Assembly (NCBI GenBank): GCA_963931925.1
Contig: OZ007572.1
Location: forward strand, 26,991,191-27,055,190
DNA: 64,000 nucleotides
From: Onchidella celtica
Lineage: Eukaryota > Mollusca > Gastropoda > Systellommatophora > Onchidiidae
Direction: 5' to 3'
A program made the translations under genes and the position numbers. Shown here one piece after another: positions 1 to 11,800 of the stretch; positions within the stretch are counted from its first letter, which is position 1, and every line of letters starts with the position of its first letter. The notes under the pieces are model-generated. The model worked only from the letters and a program-made list of their open reading frames with translations. It had not been told where the DNA came from and made no database searches.

Positions 1-769
1 TATAAAGAAGTCAAGTTTGGAAAATGATGTATTTTTAAACATAATATATAACTATAAAATATGACTATTATTTCTTTCTTTTGTGAAATTGTAAAGTACA
101 AAAACCCACACCGAGAAAATTGATATGTGGAGAGTGAAGCACTGTATGAAAGTTATAAATCACAGGCATATTTGCAAACTTGGCTCCTTGGATATAATTC
201 CACTAACAGTGAAAAATGTAATACACACTTTTATACAAACACAGTGTACATATTTTTTTTCCCTCCATAAGTTAAAGTAAAAAATGTACATGAATATAGA
301 CATAGTATATAATATTTGTTTTTCCACAAGCTGCTTAAAAAATGTAAATGATTACTTTTATATGGACAAAGCATATTTTTTCCCCCCACAAGCTGAACTT
401 TTTGACAATGCCAAAAAGCACCCCATGTACATAAATATAGTTGTGCTTTATCATTCTTCTACTTTAGAAATAAGTGTACTGCAAACAGATTTAGATCACA
501 GAAAATTTGTTTCCCAATTCAAGGAGCCCATCACTGTCCATCTCATATACTGGTATATGGATGATTTAATTTTGAATTGCTCTAAAGAAAGCAGGACGAC
601 CCAATGAAGGTCACACCGTGTCAGGAAAAAGCAAGACATTGGACAGAATATAACAAAACTCTTGTAAAATGAGAAAATTGTTGCTAGGCCAGCACATGAG
701 ATGACTGATGACATGAACCTTCTGTTGCTATTTGTATACACATAGTACAGGTGATTCTGTAACCCTACG

Positions 770-3700
770 TCAAGAAGTCTCTGGTATAAGCTCAATCAAC
801 TGTGAACAAGAAACATTACTGCCAGTCACATACACCACCACTTTCTTGCCCTCAATATTTGGAACTTTTCCACTAAGAACAGCAGCCATTGCTGCACTCC
901 CAGAAGGCTCAACTTTCATCCCACGTTGAAACATCAACCTCATGGCATCCAGAATTTCTTGATCAGTGACTAACAGAATATCTTCCAGAAACCAACAGCA
1001 ATGCTTGTAACATGATGAGCCTGGAATTGTCAGAAAAAAAAGAAATTCAATATAAACTTACAGATTTCCACTTCTCCTTCATATTCTCATCATACTATAA
1101 CTAATAAAGTTTAGACGCAAGTGCCCGATTTTCTGTCAAGGATCATGGTTGAATGGGCGTGTGAACAAAAAATCATGCTTGCCACCAATATTCCAACTTT
1201 TCCCCTCTAGCGCCAGATTCAGAGGAATATATTCTTATAAGTTTCACATTTTAAGGAATCCCTTTCATGTACTTTTCATGAAATGAGTAAGTGACATTCA
1301 CTCTGTGTGATGTTCAGCACTGCTTGTTCACGAGAGTTAGGGATTTACCGAGTGGACGGGACATATGGAACTCTTCCCAATGAAGGTAAATGAAAGCTTT
1401 TCAGGATGGGTGGAGATGTGGGGAGGATCTTACAGGAAGTAAACAATTCAGTACCTGCATAAGGAGGTGATAATCCTGCTGCAACTGACTTGACATTTGG
1501 AAGAGTTATTGGCCTTCTCTTTTTGAAACTTTCATGCATTGTGGGAGCTGAAAGAAATAAACATAAAAAAAAAGGTCCTATTAACCCTGTCATCCCTCTG
1601 CATGATAGAGAATATCCAAATCAATTTTTCTAAAAATCCAATCCGGACTGCCTCACTGTCAAAGGGTGATGAATGAGAAATCAGCTAATGGTGAATCTAA
1701 CAGACACCAGCCTTTCAAATTCATGAGATTGAAGTCTGCGAGCACACTTCAATATGATGTATTTAGGAAAACAATCATACACAGTGTAATCCAGAAATAA
1801 GGCTGTTCAGTGTAAATAAGTTCATCAAAGTGATTATAAAGACAAAGATATTTTTGTTTTAAACAGCTTTGGTTCTCCAGTAAATATTCTCCTCTAGTAG
1901 GAACTTAGTGTGCACTATTAAGCCAATGAACAGCACCAAGAACGATGGAGAAAATTTTCTTTTAACGGATAAATGTATGCAATATTGTACAACTGCAAAG
2001 GAAATACAAAATACCGGTAATAATAAAAATGGAATTTTGTACAATGCCAACTTTTGAAGAAAGTAACCTGTGTGGGTTATAAGTAAAAATCTGAATCAGG
2101 CCCAGTGTTTGCACAACATTTATCAATGGCAGATCTTTTTGTGAGTTCTTGCATTAATTTTGAAAAGAACAAAAATCTCTACAAAAATGAATTTCCTGCA
2201 AAATCATCAAACTAATGACTAGCATTTTTGAGTGGACAAACCCCATGATCCACTCTGGATACGCCAATTCACAATTGAAGTAGTTACATGTGCCTAAGTC
2301 CACCTAGACTCCAAAATAAACAGTATAGCTGTGCATAAAGCACTCAGATTATATACTGGTGTTCTCTGAACTATGCAGATTAATCCAGGAATGTTGCTAC
2401 TGGAGTGAGACACCTTGAAAGAGCTATATATATAAGCTGAAGTTTCCAAAGTTGATGAGTGCATGAAGAACCTTTTTGCTCAGTATCTCAGGTTTCGCTT
2501 TTTATGACTTAGGCAAGATATAAAACTAAGCTCTTCAATTAGCACAACCAGCATCTAATTTATACACAAGATTGAATATGACCTCCTTCAGGTTCCACAG
2601 CATAGACTCTGCAGTTCTTGAGACCTGACAATGAAATGGCAGCAGCAACACCAGAGACAAGACCTCCCCCACCACAGCAGACCAGCACAACATCAGGATC
2701 AGGTATCTCTTCCAGCAACTCTAGAGCAGAACTAAAACAAGAAAAAGAATTAAAAAAAAAAGAGACAGTAAGAACTACACTATCAAATCCAATGAAAGTT
2801 AGTTGCAAAACTTATGCTAAGAACTCCCATACAGCACAAAACCTACAGACATGCAATTTTCACCAAAATTCTTCAAAAACATTGTTGTTTGTGGTGGGTG
2901 AATAAAATTGTGGGTATGTATTAATTTGTACTAAGCTCTGCAAAGGACAATTTTCAAAGTTCAGCCCTACCTTTTCCACATCCCATTTTATCTTACCTTT
3001 CCCGTCCATTGTTTTGACTGTGTGCTACGTTCACAACTGCATGTTCACTAAACGAACTTCCCAGTGCACAGACAATGTCTTGCAGTTACAGATATGTACA
3101 GACTTCAGTGATAAGAGTAGAAATATGACGGCGCTTTACTACGGTTTGGAAAAACCAAGACACACTCAAAGAAAGAGGCTGGTTTCAGAAATTTGTAGTA
3201 ATAATAATGATCATAATCCTCTAACAGGTTTATCCTGAGCAACACAGAGTACCCCCGCTTGTCCATTATAAAGCAGGGAGTGATTTTCTTTAAAAGTGCC
3301 ATTTTAGGTGTAAGTATATTGGGAAACATCAAACAACAGCAATTTGGGAATTCTAGCAAAGATTGTAATAATTTGTTGTAATCTATATTTTTATGATTTA
3401 AACACACAAATCCAACTGGCACATCAAATATTGTGCCACCAACTGTGGTGCATATACTTTCCTAATGTAAAAGTTGCTGATTTTCTGTTAAATAAAAGCA
3501 AGCTTACCTGGCATATCCAGCCATGAGATCAACATCATCAAACGGATGACAAAAGACAAAATCCTCTTCACTAACTAGCTTGTCCACCTCAGCTTGAAGT
3601 TCTGATGTGGGAAATGTTCTCACTTCTACTCCCATGCTCTGTAAATTGGATTAAATGCCATAAAATTTCCAATGAGCTGCAGAAGGACATTGAACAATAT

Positions 3701-5765
3701 TAACCTGATTCATGGTTGCAAATAATTAATAATAAATAAAAAGTAACACGAAAGAACTTTCTCCACTCTTAAAGGAAGCAACTGCTTATTTGCATAAAAT
3801 TTACAAATGATGGGCTTGCTAAAAAAACAATAAAATCATTTTGTTTCTCTGTTATTTTTTTCTTGCAAATTTGCATTTTGGACCTAGGCAGTAGTATAGC
3901 CTACCAATAAATATCTTGTGGCTGTTCTTTTTTATTAGCAGTCACTGTCATTTCCTTACCTCGATAAGACCAATCCTGTCGGATGGAGCTGTTTTTGGCA
4001 TTATACAAACAGATTTATGGCTGGACTTGCCAACACATTTAGCAAATGCTTTGCCATAGTTCCCTGCAGACATGGTAACCAATTTACTTTCCTTCCCATG
4101 CTTTTCTCTCACTTTGCGCAGCTGATTGACAACACCTCGGATCTTAAATGAACCTGTAAAATATAACATGTTTATAGCATTAACTACAAAAATCTGGTTG
4201 GAACAAATCACAGCATAACTATAATAATACTTCACAATTGTGGCCGTGAATGGTTTAATTACACTCTTCTAGTAAAATGAGATGTGTGTACAGGACCTCC
4301 AGTTTTTGAATGGACCAAAGGAAGCTACAGATATTCAGTGACCATTCCTCCATTTGTGAATTAATAAAGTTGAAGAGAAGCTTGGGGGAGACAGGGCACA
4401 AAGAAAATGGTTCACAGCAAATGTGAGGCACATTAGAAGAAGTGTCTAGCTAGTGCTCAGGAAAGCAAAGCACTAACTAGGCACTACACTTTTAATTCAT
4501 CTCTTTTTATTTTCACTTTTATGCGGCAGCAGCTTAAAGTTTTAGTAAATCTAAATATCACGGGAAAACCTTCATTCTGATCTTAGTCTCAATATAATAT
4601 CTTGCAGGTTGGAGTCCTTGATGGAAATGAGGTCATGAAATCATACTGATTTGACTGATTATTGCTCCGATCACCAAAGCAACTGTGTTGTGGTTGCAGC
4701 TAAGTCATATTGCCACCGTTCCCTATGACTGTAGTAACTAAAAAATTTGAAAAACCAATGTTTGTATATAACTACATTCAAAGCCGCACTGAATGGTCTT
4801 GGTTATAGACTCCTAAACCGACAAAAATTCATCACGACCAGCAATGCTAAAATAAAATACTTTTTTGTTTCTCCTGAAAAGTAGCCAAAACTGGTTACTA
4901 CGGTTTTAGGGAACAGTGACTATGTGCAACAATATGTGTGTGTGCCTGAGAAAACCAACAAAAAGTCAGCAACATGACATTTTGAGTTCTGTACATATAA
5001 CTAAAGACAAGACATTTCTGATAAATTGAAGTCAGTGACCCTCTAAAACAAGATTTTGAGAAAACGGCATTTAATCCTATAAGCGGCAATAACTAATTGA
5101 CCAAGTAATATTGGAGTGATTGCTGTTAGGAGACCGTAGTCTAATAACTAAGCCGTTAAAGAGATCATAGTGAGTAGTGTTCACTGCTCATCTACAGTTT
5201 ACCCTGTAACATGCCACGGTCCCCTAGAAACAGCCAAGTCGGAAGTTTTTTGGATCTTGTTAGGAGACCGTAGTCTAATTACAAAGCTGTTATAGAGATC
5301 ATAGTGAGTAGTGTTCACTGCTCGTCTACAGTTTACCCTGTATCATGCCACGGTCCCCTAAACAACAGCCAAGTTGGAAGTTTGTGTCGGACCCATATTT
5401 TCACTTCAAAGCCGTTTTTCTCAAAATCAGCTCTGCCGACTTTATGTGGGTTTTCTCAGGCACACTCACATATATATATGCACTTTTCTTTCTGTCAGCA
5501 AAAAGGGTATACAGTTGTGCCAACAACACTTACCTGTGGTTTGCATATTTTCCATCTTTAAGGAAAGATCAACTTTTGATAGATCCTGAGTATTTCCCTG
5601 AATGCCTTTATTCAGTTTGCTGTGTTCCTTTTTATCTTTGATCTCTATAAAAAGACTCTGAACATGAGCAAGAACAGGTGTGCGAACGACAAGTGGGGAT
5701 GTTCTGAGGTAGGAATAAACTTCTTTGATTTGATCTAACGTCAAGATGTTTGTATCGAGATCCAT
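770..5765 (-). CDS. PLP-dependent threonine/serine dehydratase (serine racemase-like)
   Basis: Six coding exons read on the minus strand: 5765-5534, 4153-3960, 3638-3508, 2731-2583, 1547-1455 and 1020-770. All have GT-AG junctions, and their 1050 nt sum exactly to 349 aa plus stop. Visible family motifs: GSFKIRG with the Schiff-base lysine near residue 81; SAGNYG, matching the substrate loop; CGGGGL near 205-210, matching the PLP phosphate-binding glycine loop; VEPEGAPTM, GLSPPYAG and VEPSGSAA; and a C-terminal VTGSNVS where many relatives have SGGN. Known family chemistry is alpha,beta-elimination of Thr or Ser to a keto acid plus ammonia, or serine racemisation, in the cytosol. Compared with typical relatives there are about 25 extra residues between the N-terminal helix (RTPVL) and the lysine, rich in Lys and polar residues. 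The ATG at 5763-5765 lies 6 nt inside an exon whose acceptor is at 5771/5772, so translation may begin further upstream. Which reaction it catalyses cannot be told from sequence alone. Confidence 0.88.
4708..4922. mobile_element. MITE family A, copy 1
   Basis: A 215-bp element in an intron of the dehydratase gene (between exons at 4153 and 5534). The left end reads CACCGTTCCCTATGACTGTA. The right end, reverse-complemented, reads CACTGTTCCCTAAAACCGTA, so the termini form an inverted repeat of about 25 bp with a few mismatches. A TA dinucleotide borders each side, which fits Tc1/mariner-type insertion. It is non-coding. Related copies occur at 30973-31226 and, in the opposite orientation, 49969-50206. 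Confidence 0.75.
4935..5468. mobile_element. foldback-like element with internal tandem duplication
   Basis: Inverted arms GTGTGTGCCTGAGAAAACC (from 4937) and its near-complement ending at 5465 match over about 30 bp. A second inner pair, AGATTTTGAGAAAACGGC near 5051-5068 and its complement near 5410-5427, is also inverted. Two tandem units of about 134 bp lie between the arms. No ORF is present. It directly abuts MITE A copy 1. The exact ends and any target duplication were not resolved. Confidence 0.55.
5125..5386. repeat. two-copy tandem repeat, period about 134 bp
   Basis: The unit beginning GTTAGGAGACCGTAGTCTAA occurs at 5125 and again at 5259. Both copies continue through GAGATCATAGTGAGTAGTG and CATGCCACGGTCCCCTA with only scattered differences. 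Confidence 0.85.
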
Positions 5766-5938
5766 GTTTAACTGGGGAAAAAAGTAAGACAAAGAGACAC
5801 ATTAAGACAGAATTAACTGAATCCCTCAGATAAGGCAGTAGGCCCAGCACCGCTCAAAACAAAAAAAAATACTTTCCTCAAACGACATGAAAATCACGCC
5901 AAGATGGAAAGCATTTTTAGTAAATCATATTATGTTCT

Positions 5939-5991
5939 CCAACCTCAAGAAGGAGAGGAAATATATAGAAAAGCCTCCTTCTTGAGGTTGG
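5939..5991. repeat. short perfect hairpin
   Basis: A 17-bp exact inverted repeat: CCAACCTCAAGAAGGAG at 5939-5955 and its complement at 5975-5991, with a 19-nt AT-rich loop. It lies in the region just 5' of the dehydratase exon at 5771. It could be transposon debris or a structured RNA; nothing in the sequence decides. Confidence 0.6.
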
Positions 5992-6654
5992 CTGATGATG
6001 GATCCGAATGGACAGCCACGATCGCCAATGTCTGTTCCAGACAGGGCAACTGAGGATATGTTCTCCAATGGTTAATGGGATGATTGCTAATTTTCAGAGT
6101 TCAGGAGTGAGTCAATTAATACGAATATGAATATTCACATGCGATATTTGTTCAATCTTAATATTAAAAGTTATCCTACACGAATTTTTTCAAAAACCTG
6201 AAAAGAAAATACAAATGAATACATTACAGTCCTTTTAACTGATAATCATTATGAGGAATGAAACAAACATGGAGACCCCTTTCAACGTTATTAATATTGA
6301 AATTTTGTTGTTTCCAAATGACTTAGATCTATGAAATATTCCAGGACTATGTTTCACATTCATAAGTGAGTAACAGTTAAAATCTCCAGAAAATTTAACT
6401 CTTTTCTGAAAAACTCCTCTGCCTGAAGTACTTTAACACAGATTCAAGTCCTGTCTTTATAGCACTAGTGGTGAAGTGATATAATCTCAGTTTAAAAGTG
6501 TGTCCAAGCACTGACTGAAATGCTCTCACATTTCATGAACCTAACTCCCTGGGAAAACCACTGGATCCTCAAGTTTAAACTTCATAAGTTTCGTATTATT
6601 TCAATACCAACACAAAATAATGACAGTCAATGTAAAAATCTCTCCCATAATTAA

Positions 6655-6915
6655 TATTGTCGCTATGCTGCAAGACTCCCGTAACTAGCATTTTGAAAAT
6701 TTTACAGGAGAGCCAAAAAACTGACTTTCTTAGGCTTATTGCCGCCAGCAAATTCTAAAGACAATGGACTTGATTATTGCAATATCATTATTTATAGGAA
6801 TTGAGCCACGAGCTTTTGACACAAGGTGCGCCATTGATTTTCAGACCCAAAGAATGAAAAAAGTGATTTTGGCCAAAAATGTTAGTTACGGGAGTCTTGC
6901 AGCATAGTGACGATA
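6655..6915. mobile_element. MITE family B, copy 1
   Basis: A 261-bp non-coding element with inverted termini of about 35 bp. Both ends contain CTATGCTGCAAGACTCCCGT reading inward, and TA borders each end. A second copy in inverted orientation lies at 50734-50994 and is roughly 90% identical by eye along its whole length. It sits between the proposed first exon and the first certain exon of the dehydratase gene. Confidence 0.82.
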
Positions 6916-7326
6916 TGGTAAGACTTTATTGGGTAAGTATTGTATTTCAATGAAAAATACTGATACTTTTATTTATTACAGAACACGGTAATTCAAAAAA
7001 GCATACAGTGGCTTTGTGGTTTACTCTCAAAGAATAGATGGTCTGATTATCAAGAACAAATGAAAACAGTTGCATATCTGGATTTATTATCCTTTAATAC
7101 TCATCAGATGAAGCTCATCTGTACTGCACACACAAACTATTTTATCGCTTCAAATCTGAATTTCATAAACATGGCCAGTGGCATGATGAAAGAACATGAC
7201 ATGTTTGTATTGTTTCAGAATATGCTTTGACATCCACATTTCCTACATTTCAAGAAAACCTATTACACAAGTTCACACTTCTCTCCTTTCATTCAAATTA
7301 GAGTTCCAGAAAGAGATATACACTAC

Positions 7327-7476
7327 CTTTTCTAGCCCATTTGCAATAGTTGAAACTGCACTGTGGAAGGGGTCAGCTTTTGACGAGAATCCTGATCGAC
7401 ACAATCCTTCTAAAGCGTCAAATACCTTTAATGGTGCATTGGTCCATGGTATGATTCTCGAAATAGTGTTTTCCAT
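7327..7476 (-). CDS. possible 5' coding exon of the dehydratase gene
   Basis: An open minus-strand stretch starts at an ATG (7476-7474) and runs 50 codons to GAAAAG followed by a GTAGTG donor at 7326. It would splice in phase 0 to the acceptor at 5771, giving LEK-LNMDLDTN and a protein of about 401 aa. The frame match and ordinary amino-acid composition support it. The donor is not a strong consensus, and I recognise no domain in the 50 residues. The alternative is that the real start is the ATG at 5765 and this is a chance ORF. Confidence 0.45.
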
Positions 7477-7499
7477 AATTCTTATTGGAAAACATTGAG

Positions 7500-8890
7500 C
7501 ACAGTCAGAGAATGATCCTACACAACCGATTTCACTTGGTAATCAATGCACAGTTTTCTCACACAAGAAATGTATTATTTCCAAACCTAACGTACGGAAT
7601 TTCTGTAATAAATGAAAACATAATTGTGAAAAAATGTTTGAAGTTAATCACAGGCTAAAAGCCATTCTTTCAAGCCCTGAATTTTCCAGACCAGCCCTTG
7701 TTGATAGGCCTGGGTGGTGTCCTCCAATAGGCAGCACAACACTTTAAGAAAATTAACTTTTTATTATCATGGATGTCTTCCACAGAGAATCAGATAGTTA
7801 CTTCATAATGATATTGTCTCTTTACAATAACTGAATCCTTTCTGTCAAACAGACATACCATGTATTTCCCAGGAACTTTATTTCTTTATCAGAACTGAAA
7901 ATTCCGTTCTGACATAATGTTTTGAAACAGCAAAGTCCAGTCAACAGCTTTGAACTGAGAGACCGTGATACTAGTATAGATGTTTTCGAAACTTCAAATC
8001 ATTTGTAATGACTCAGTTTCAGAATCTTCACATCTTAACCAAATGAAAAAGTGTAATAAATGTAATGAAATTTCCATACATGTACTGTAGACCATGATAT
8101 TGATAGACAACTAAAACAAAACAGTCTCTCTTAAAGAATCTGTGTTGAGGGTGGATGTCTGATTGCATGACAGTATTCTAAATAGAAAAGTCGAATTTAC
8201 AATAAAAGTGTCAGATTACATGTAAAACCACCTTAAGAAAAAAGTTCCGGCTATGTTTTTTCCCTGTTTAAATTATTTTCTTGAATTGAACCTGAAAAAA
8301 AACAACTGTCAGCCAAAAAAAAAAAAAAAACCATTGCTTGACAAGCTACTTTTCTGAGGTTAAGTAAATCTTAGGCATATTAATCAAAAATAATTTGCAC
8401 TTAAAGATTTGGACTTTGCCTTTCAACTGTCCTTGATCAACAACCACCCGTTGTAATAATTCAACGAGAGTGTTGCTACAATTGTCAACAATGTACAGGT
8501 GTATATTATCAGTGTTTTGGTAATGAGTGTACTGATAGTTTTCTGTAAGCTTTATACTTACACTAAAAAGTTATTGATCAACATTTAAATATATAATATA
8601 CAAGTGCAAACTATGGTCATTATTGGCTTGCTCATGAAAAGTTGTTCTCAGGTGGAATATGACACATATCAGGCTGTCGTCAGAGTCCTTCTTACTATTT
8701 AATAATCTTGGGCTGTCATCCTATGCCATAAGAGGATCAAACCTTGTACTGGTGTACAGTCCATCTTAAATTTATCTTTCAGAGTGGGTCAGCTCCTTTC
8801 ATATCTCTTTCTATCACTGAAGGGGCAGCTGTGATGTTGCAGAATTTGTTATGCTGACCTAACGACTTTAAGTTGATATGGACAGATTTG
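7500..8890. other. no gene recognised
   Basis: AT-rich sequence between the dehydratase 5' region and the retrotransposon. It contains a short poly-A run near 8317-8331. I see no convincing ORF, RNA gene or repeat structure. Confidence 0.6.
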
Positions 8891-8894
8891 ACAA

Positions 8895-11800
8895 TTTAAT
8901 ATTATGCAGGGCTTGTTCGAGTGGGATTTATATGGCCTTTAGCGTCTTTACAGACGGTCTTAGCAGCTAGAATATTCACTTTCACTTTGACTGACAGCTT
9001 CTCTCGTGGCTTATTCTACCAATGTTTGACCCGAGAGTGCGATGGCAGTGATTGCAGGTCAGTCTTTTGGGTTCACTTTGGCGAGTGTTTTCATTCCGCC
9101 TCTGTCGTTTTGTCAGGTATGTTTCTTTTGCCTTGAAGTCTATTGCGAGCGTGCCACTGCGCAATTTTTGTCTCCATCTGCTTCGATCATTTGCAAGGTT
9201 CTCCCATTCATTGGGGTCGATGTTGAATGCTTTCATCGTGACCTTACAAGTGTCTTTGAATCGCAGATGTGGCCTACCTCTGGGTCGGTTGCCAGTAGCA
9301 AGTTCCCCGTAGAGAATTTGTCTGGGGATGCGATCATTTTCCATACGGTGGAGATGTCCAAGCCACCGCAGTCTTTTTTTGCCTAGGAGAGCCTGAGTTG
9401 ATGGAATGTTGGCTCGGCTCAGAACTTCGATATTTGAGATCCTGTCTTGCCACTTGATCTTGAGAATTTTGCGTAGGCAGCGCAGGTGGAAGGAGTTGAG
9501 GGATCTTTCATGTTTGGAGTAGGTGGTCCATGTCTCTGAGCCATACAGCAGGGTGCTTAGGACGCAAGTTTGGTACACGAGTACCTTTGTTTTGATGGTC
9601 AGCTTGCTATTGTTCCACACCCTTTTTGAGAGTTTGCCAAAAGCTGTGGCCGCCTTTCCTATTCTGGCATTTATTTCAGTTGTTATGTCTGTGCTACCAC
9701 TGATGGTTGAGCCTAGGTAGCAGAATTTTCCCACTTGCTCCAGAGGAGAGCCATTCAGCATGATTGGGTTGGGGTTTCTCAAGCCTTGTGTCAAAACTAC
9801 AGTTTTTGAAACACTGATCTTTAGCATGAATTTGTCACAGGCTTTGGCAAGGCTATTGATGAGAGCCTGGAGCGTGGTTTCATCGTGGGCCACGATTGCA
9901 GCATCATCTGCGAAGAGGAGCTCTTGTAACATAATATGCTCTGTACGAGATTTTGCTTTTAGTCTGGCAACATTAAAAATGGAGCCGTCCACTCTGGTGT
10001 TAATAAGTACTCCACCTGAACATTGACCAAAGGCATTCTTGAGTAGGGCTGCAAAATATATACCAAATAAGGTAGGAGCAAGAACACATCCCTGCTTCAC
10101 ACCGCTGTTTACAGCAAATGAATTGGATGTGCAGCCCTCAAAGTTGACACATGCCCTCATGTCAGTGTGGAAGGATGCAATAAGTTTTAGCAATGTTGGT
10201 GGACAGCCTATGGATTTAAGGACTGCATACAGGCCAGATCGGCTTACGGTGTCGAAAGCCTTTGTTAGGTCCACAAAGCATGTTATAAGCGGCCTGTTTT
10301 GTTCTTTACATTTTTCTTGGATTTGCCGAAGTGCAAATATCATGTCAATAGTTGATCGTTTGCTTCGAAAGCCACATTGTGTTTCTGGTAAGACTTTTTC
10401 CGCCAGTTGTTGAAGGCGGCAGAGGATGACGCGAGCAAAAGCCTTTCCAGTAATGCTGAGGAGGGATATGCCTCGATAGTTGTTGCAGTCGCCTTTGTCT
10501 CCTTTGTTCTTGTAAAGTGTGACAATTTTGGCGTCTCTCATATCATGTGGTATCACGCCTTCTTTCCAACACTGCAGTAACAGATTATACAGGTGTGGTA
10601 ATAGTGGGCCTTTTAGGTCTTTTAATACCTCTGCAGGAATGTTGTCACTTCCTGTGGCTTTTCCAGCAGACAGGTGGTCGATTGCATTGGAAAGCTCGAC
10701 TAAGGAAGGTTCAGCGTCAAGTTCGGCCATTATTGGCAGTTTTTGGAGGTGTTCCTCAAAATCTGGTGGAATATTTTTCTCAGTTGAATACAACAGAGAG
10801 TAATGCTCTACCCACCTATTCAGTTGTTCATTTTTATCTGTGATGGGTTCACCATTTACAGACTTAAGTGGGGCGCTTTTGGTGATGATTGGCCCAAGAG
10901 CTACTTTCATCTGACTAAAGGCGGTTTTCATATCTCCCTTTTCATTTGCCTCTTGTATGCTGTTACACAAGTCTGTCCAGTATTTGTTGGCGCAACGTCT
11001 TACCTCCAGCTGAAGTTTAGCTTTTGCATTTTTCAAACAAGTTTTTGTACTCTGATTGCAATTTTTGTTATACTCATTGAAAGCAGATTTCTTTTGCTCA
11101 ATGAGAGGTAGGAGAATTTCGCTGTTCTGGGCTACCCAGTCGTTGTTTGAAACTTTATGCTGTCCAAAAGACTTGATGGCACAGTCATGAATTTTTGAAC
11201 TGAGAGTGTTCCATGTTTCATCTACCGAGTCACATTGGGTGACATTATCCATGCTTTCAGCAAATAACTTTTCAAATGACTTTCTATTTGATTCATCTCT
11301 GATTGCTGTTACATTGATCTTAGGGATTGAAGGGGCTTTTGATCTGTATATTTTCTTGGCCGAAATTTTGATTTTGCTGACTACCAGTGCATGGTCGGTG
11401 TCACAGTCAGCACTGTGGAGGGAACGAGTTATTTTTATACAGCCCAAACTCTTCCTCCTTGAGAGAATAAGATCTAATTGATGCCAATGGCCAGACCTGG
11501 GATGGCGCCATGATGTTCTTTGGCATCTCTTAAGGTCAAAGTACGTGTTTGTAACACATAATGAGTTTACGGAGCATAGCTCCAGAAGGCGCTGCCCGTT
11601 TTCGTTGATGTTGCCAATGCCGAAGTGCCCAATGCACTTTGGCCATGCGGAGTGATCTGCTCCCACTCGAGCGTTAAAGTCACCCAGAATTAGCAGGCCT
11701 TCGGTGAGAGGGATGTTGTGGAGAGTCCTCTGCAATGCCTCGTAGAAAATGTCTTTGGTTTCGTCAGAGGAGGTAAGTGTTGGGGCATAGACACAGATAA

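Noticed and set aside
7196..7498. A 100-codon plus-strand ORF.
   Set aside because: It is antisense to the better-supported candidate exon at 7327-7476 and shows no family motif.
9042..11481. Several plus-strand ORFs of 60-124 codons across 8.9-11.5 kb.
   Set aside because: They are antisense shadows of the intact minus-strand LINE ORF and have no motifs.
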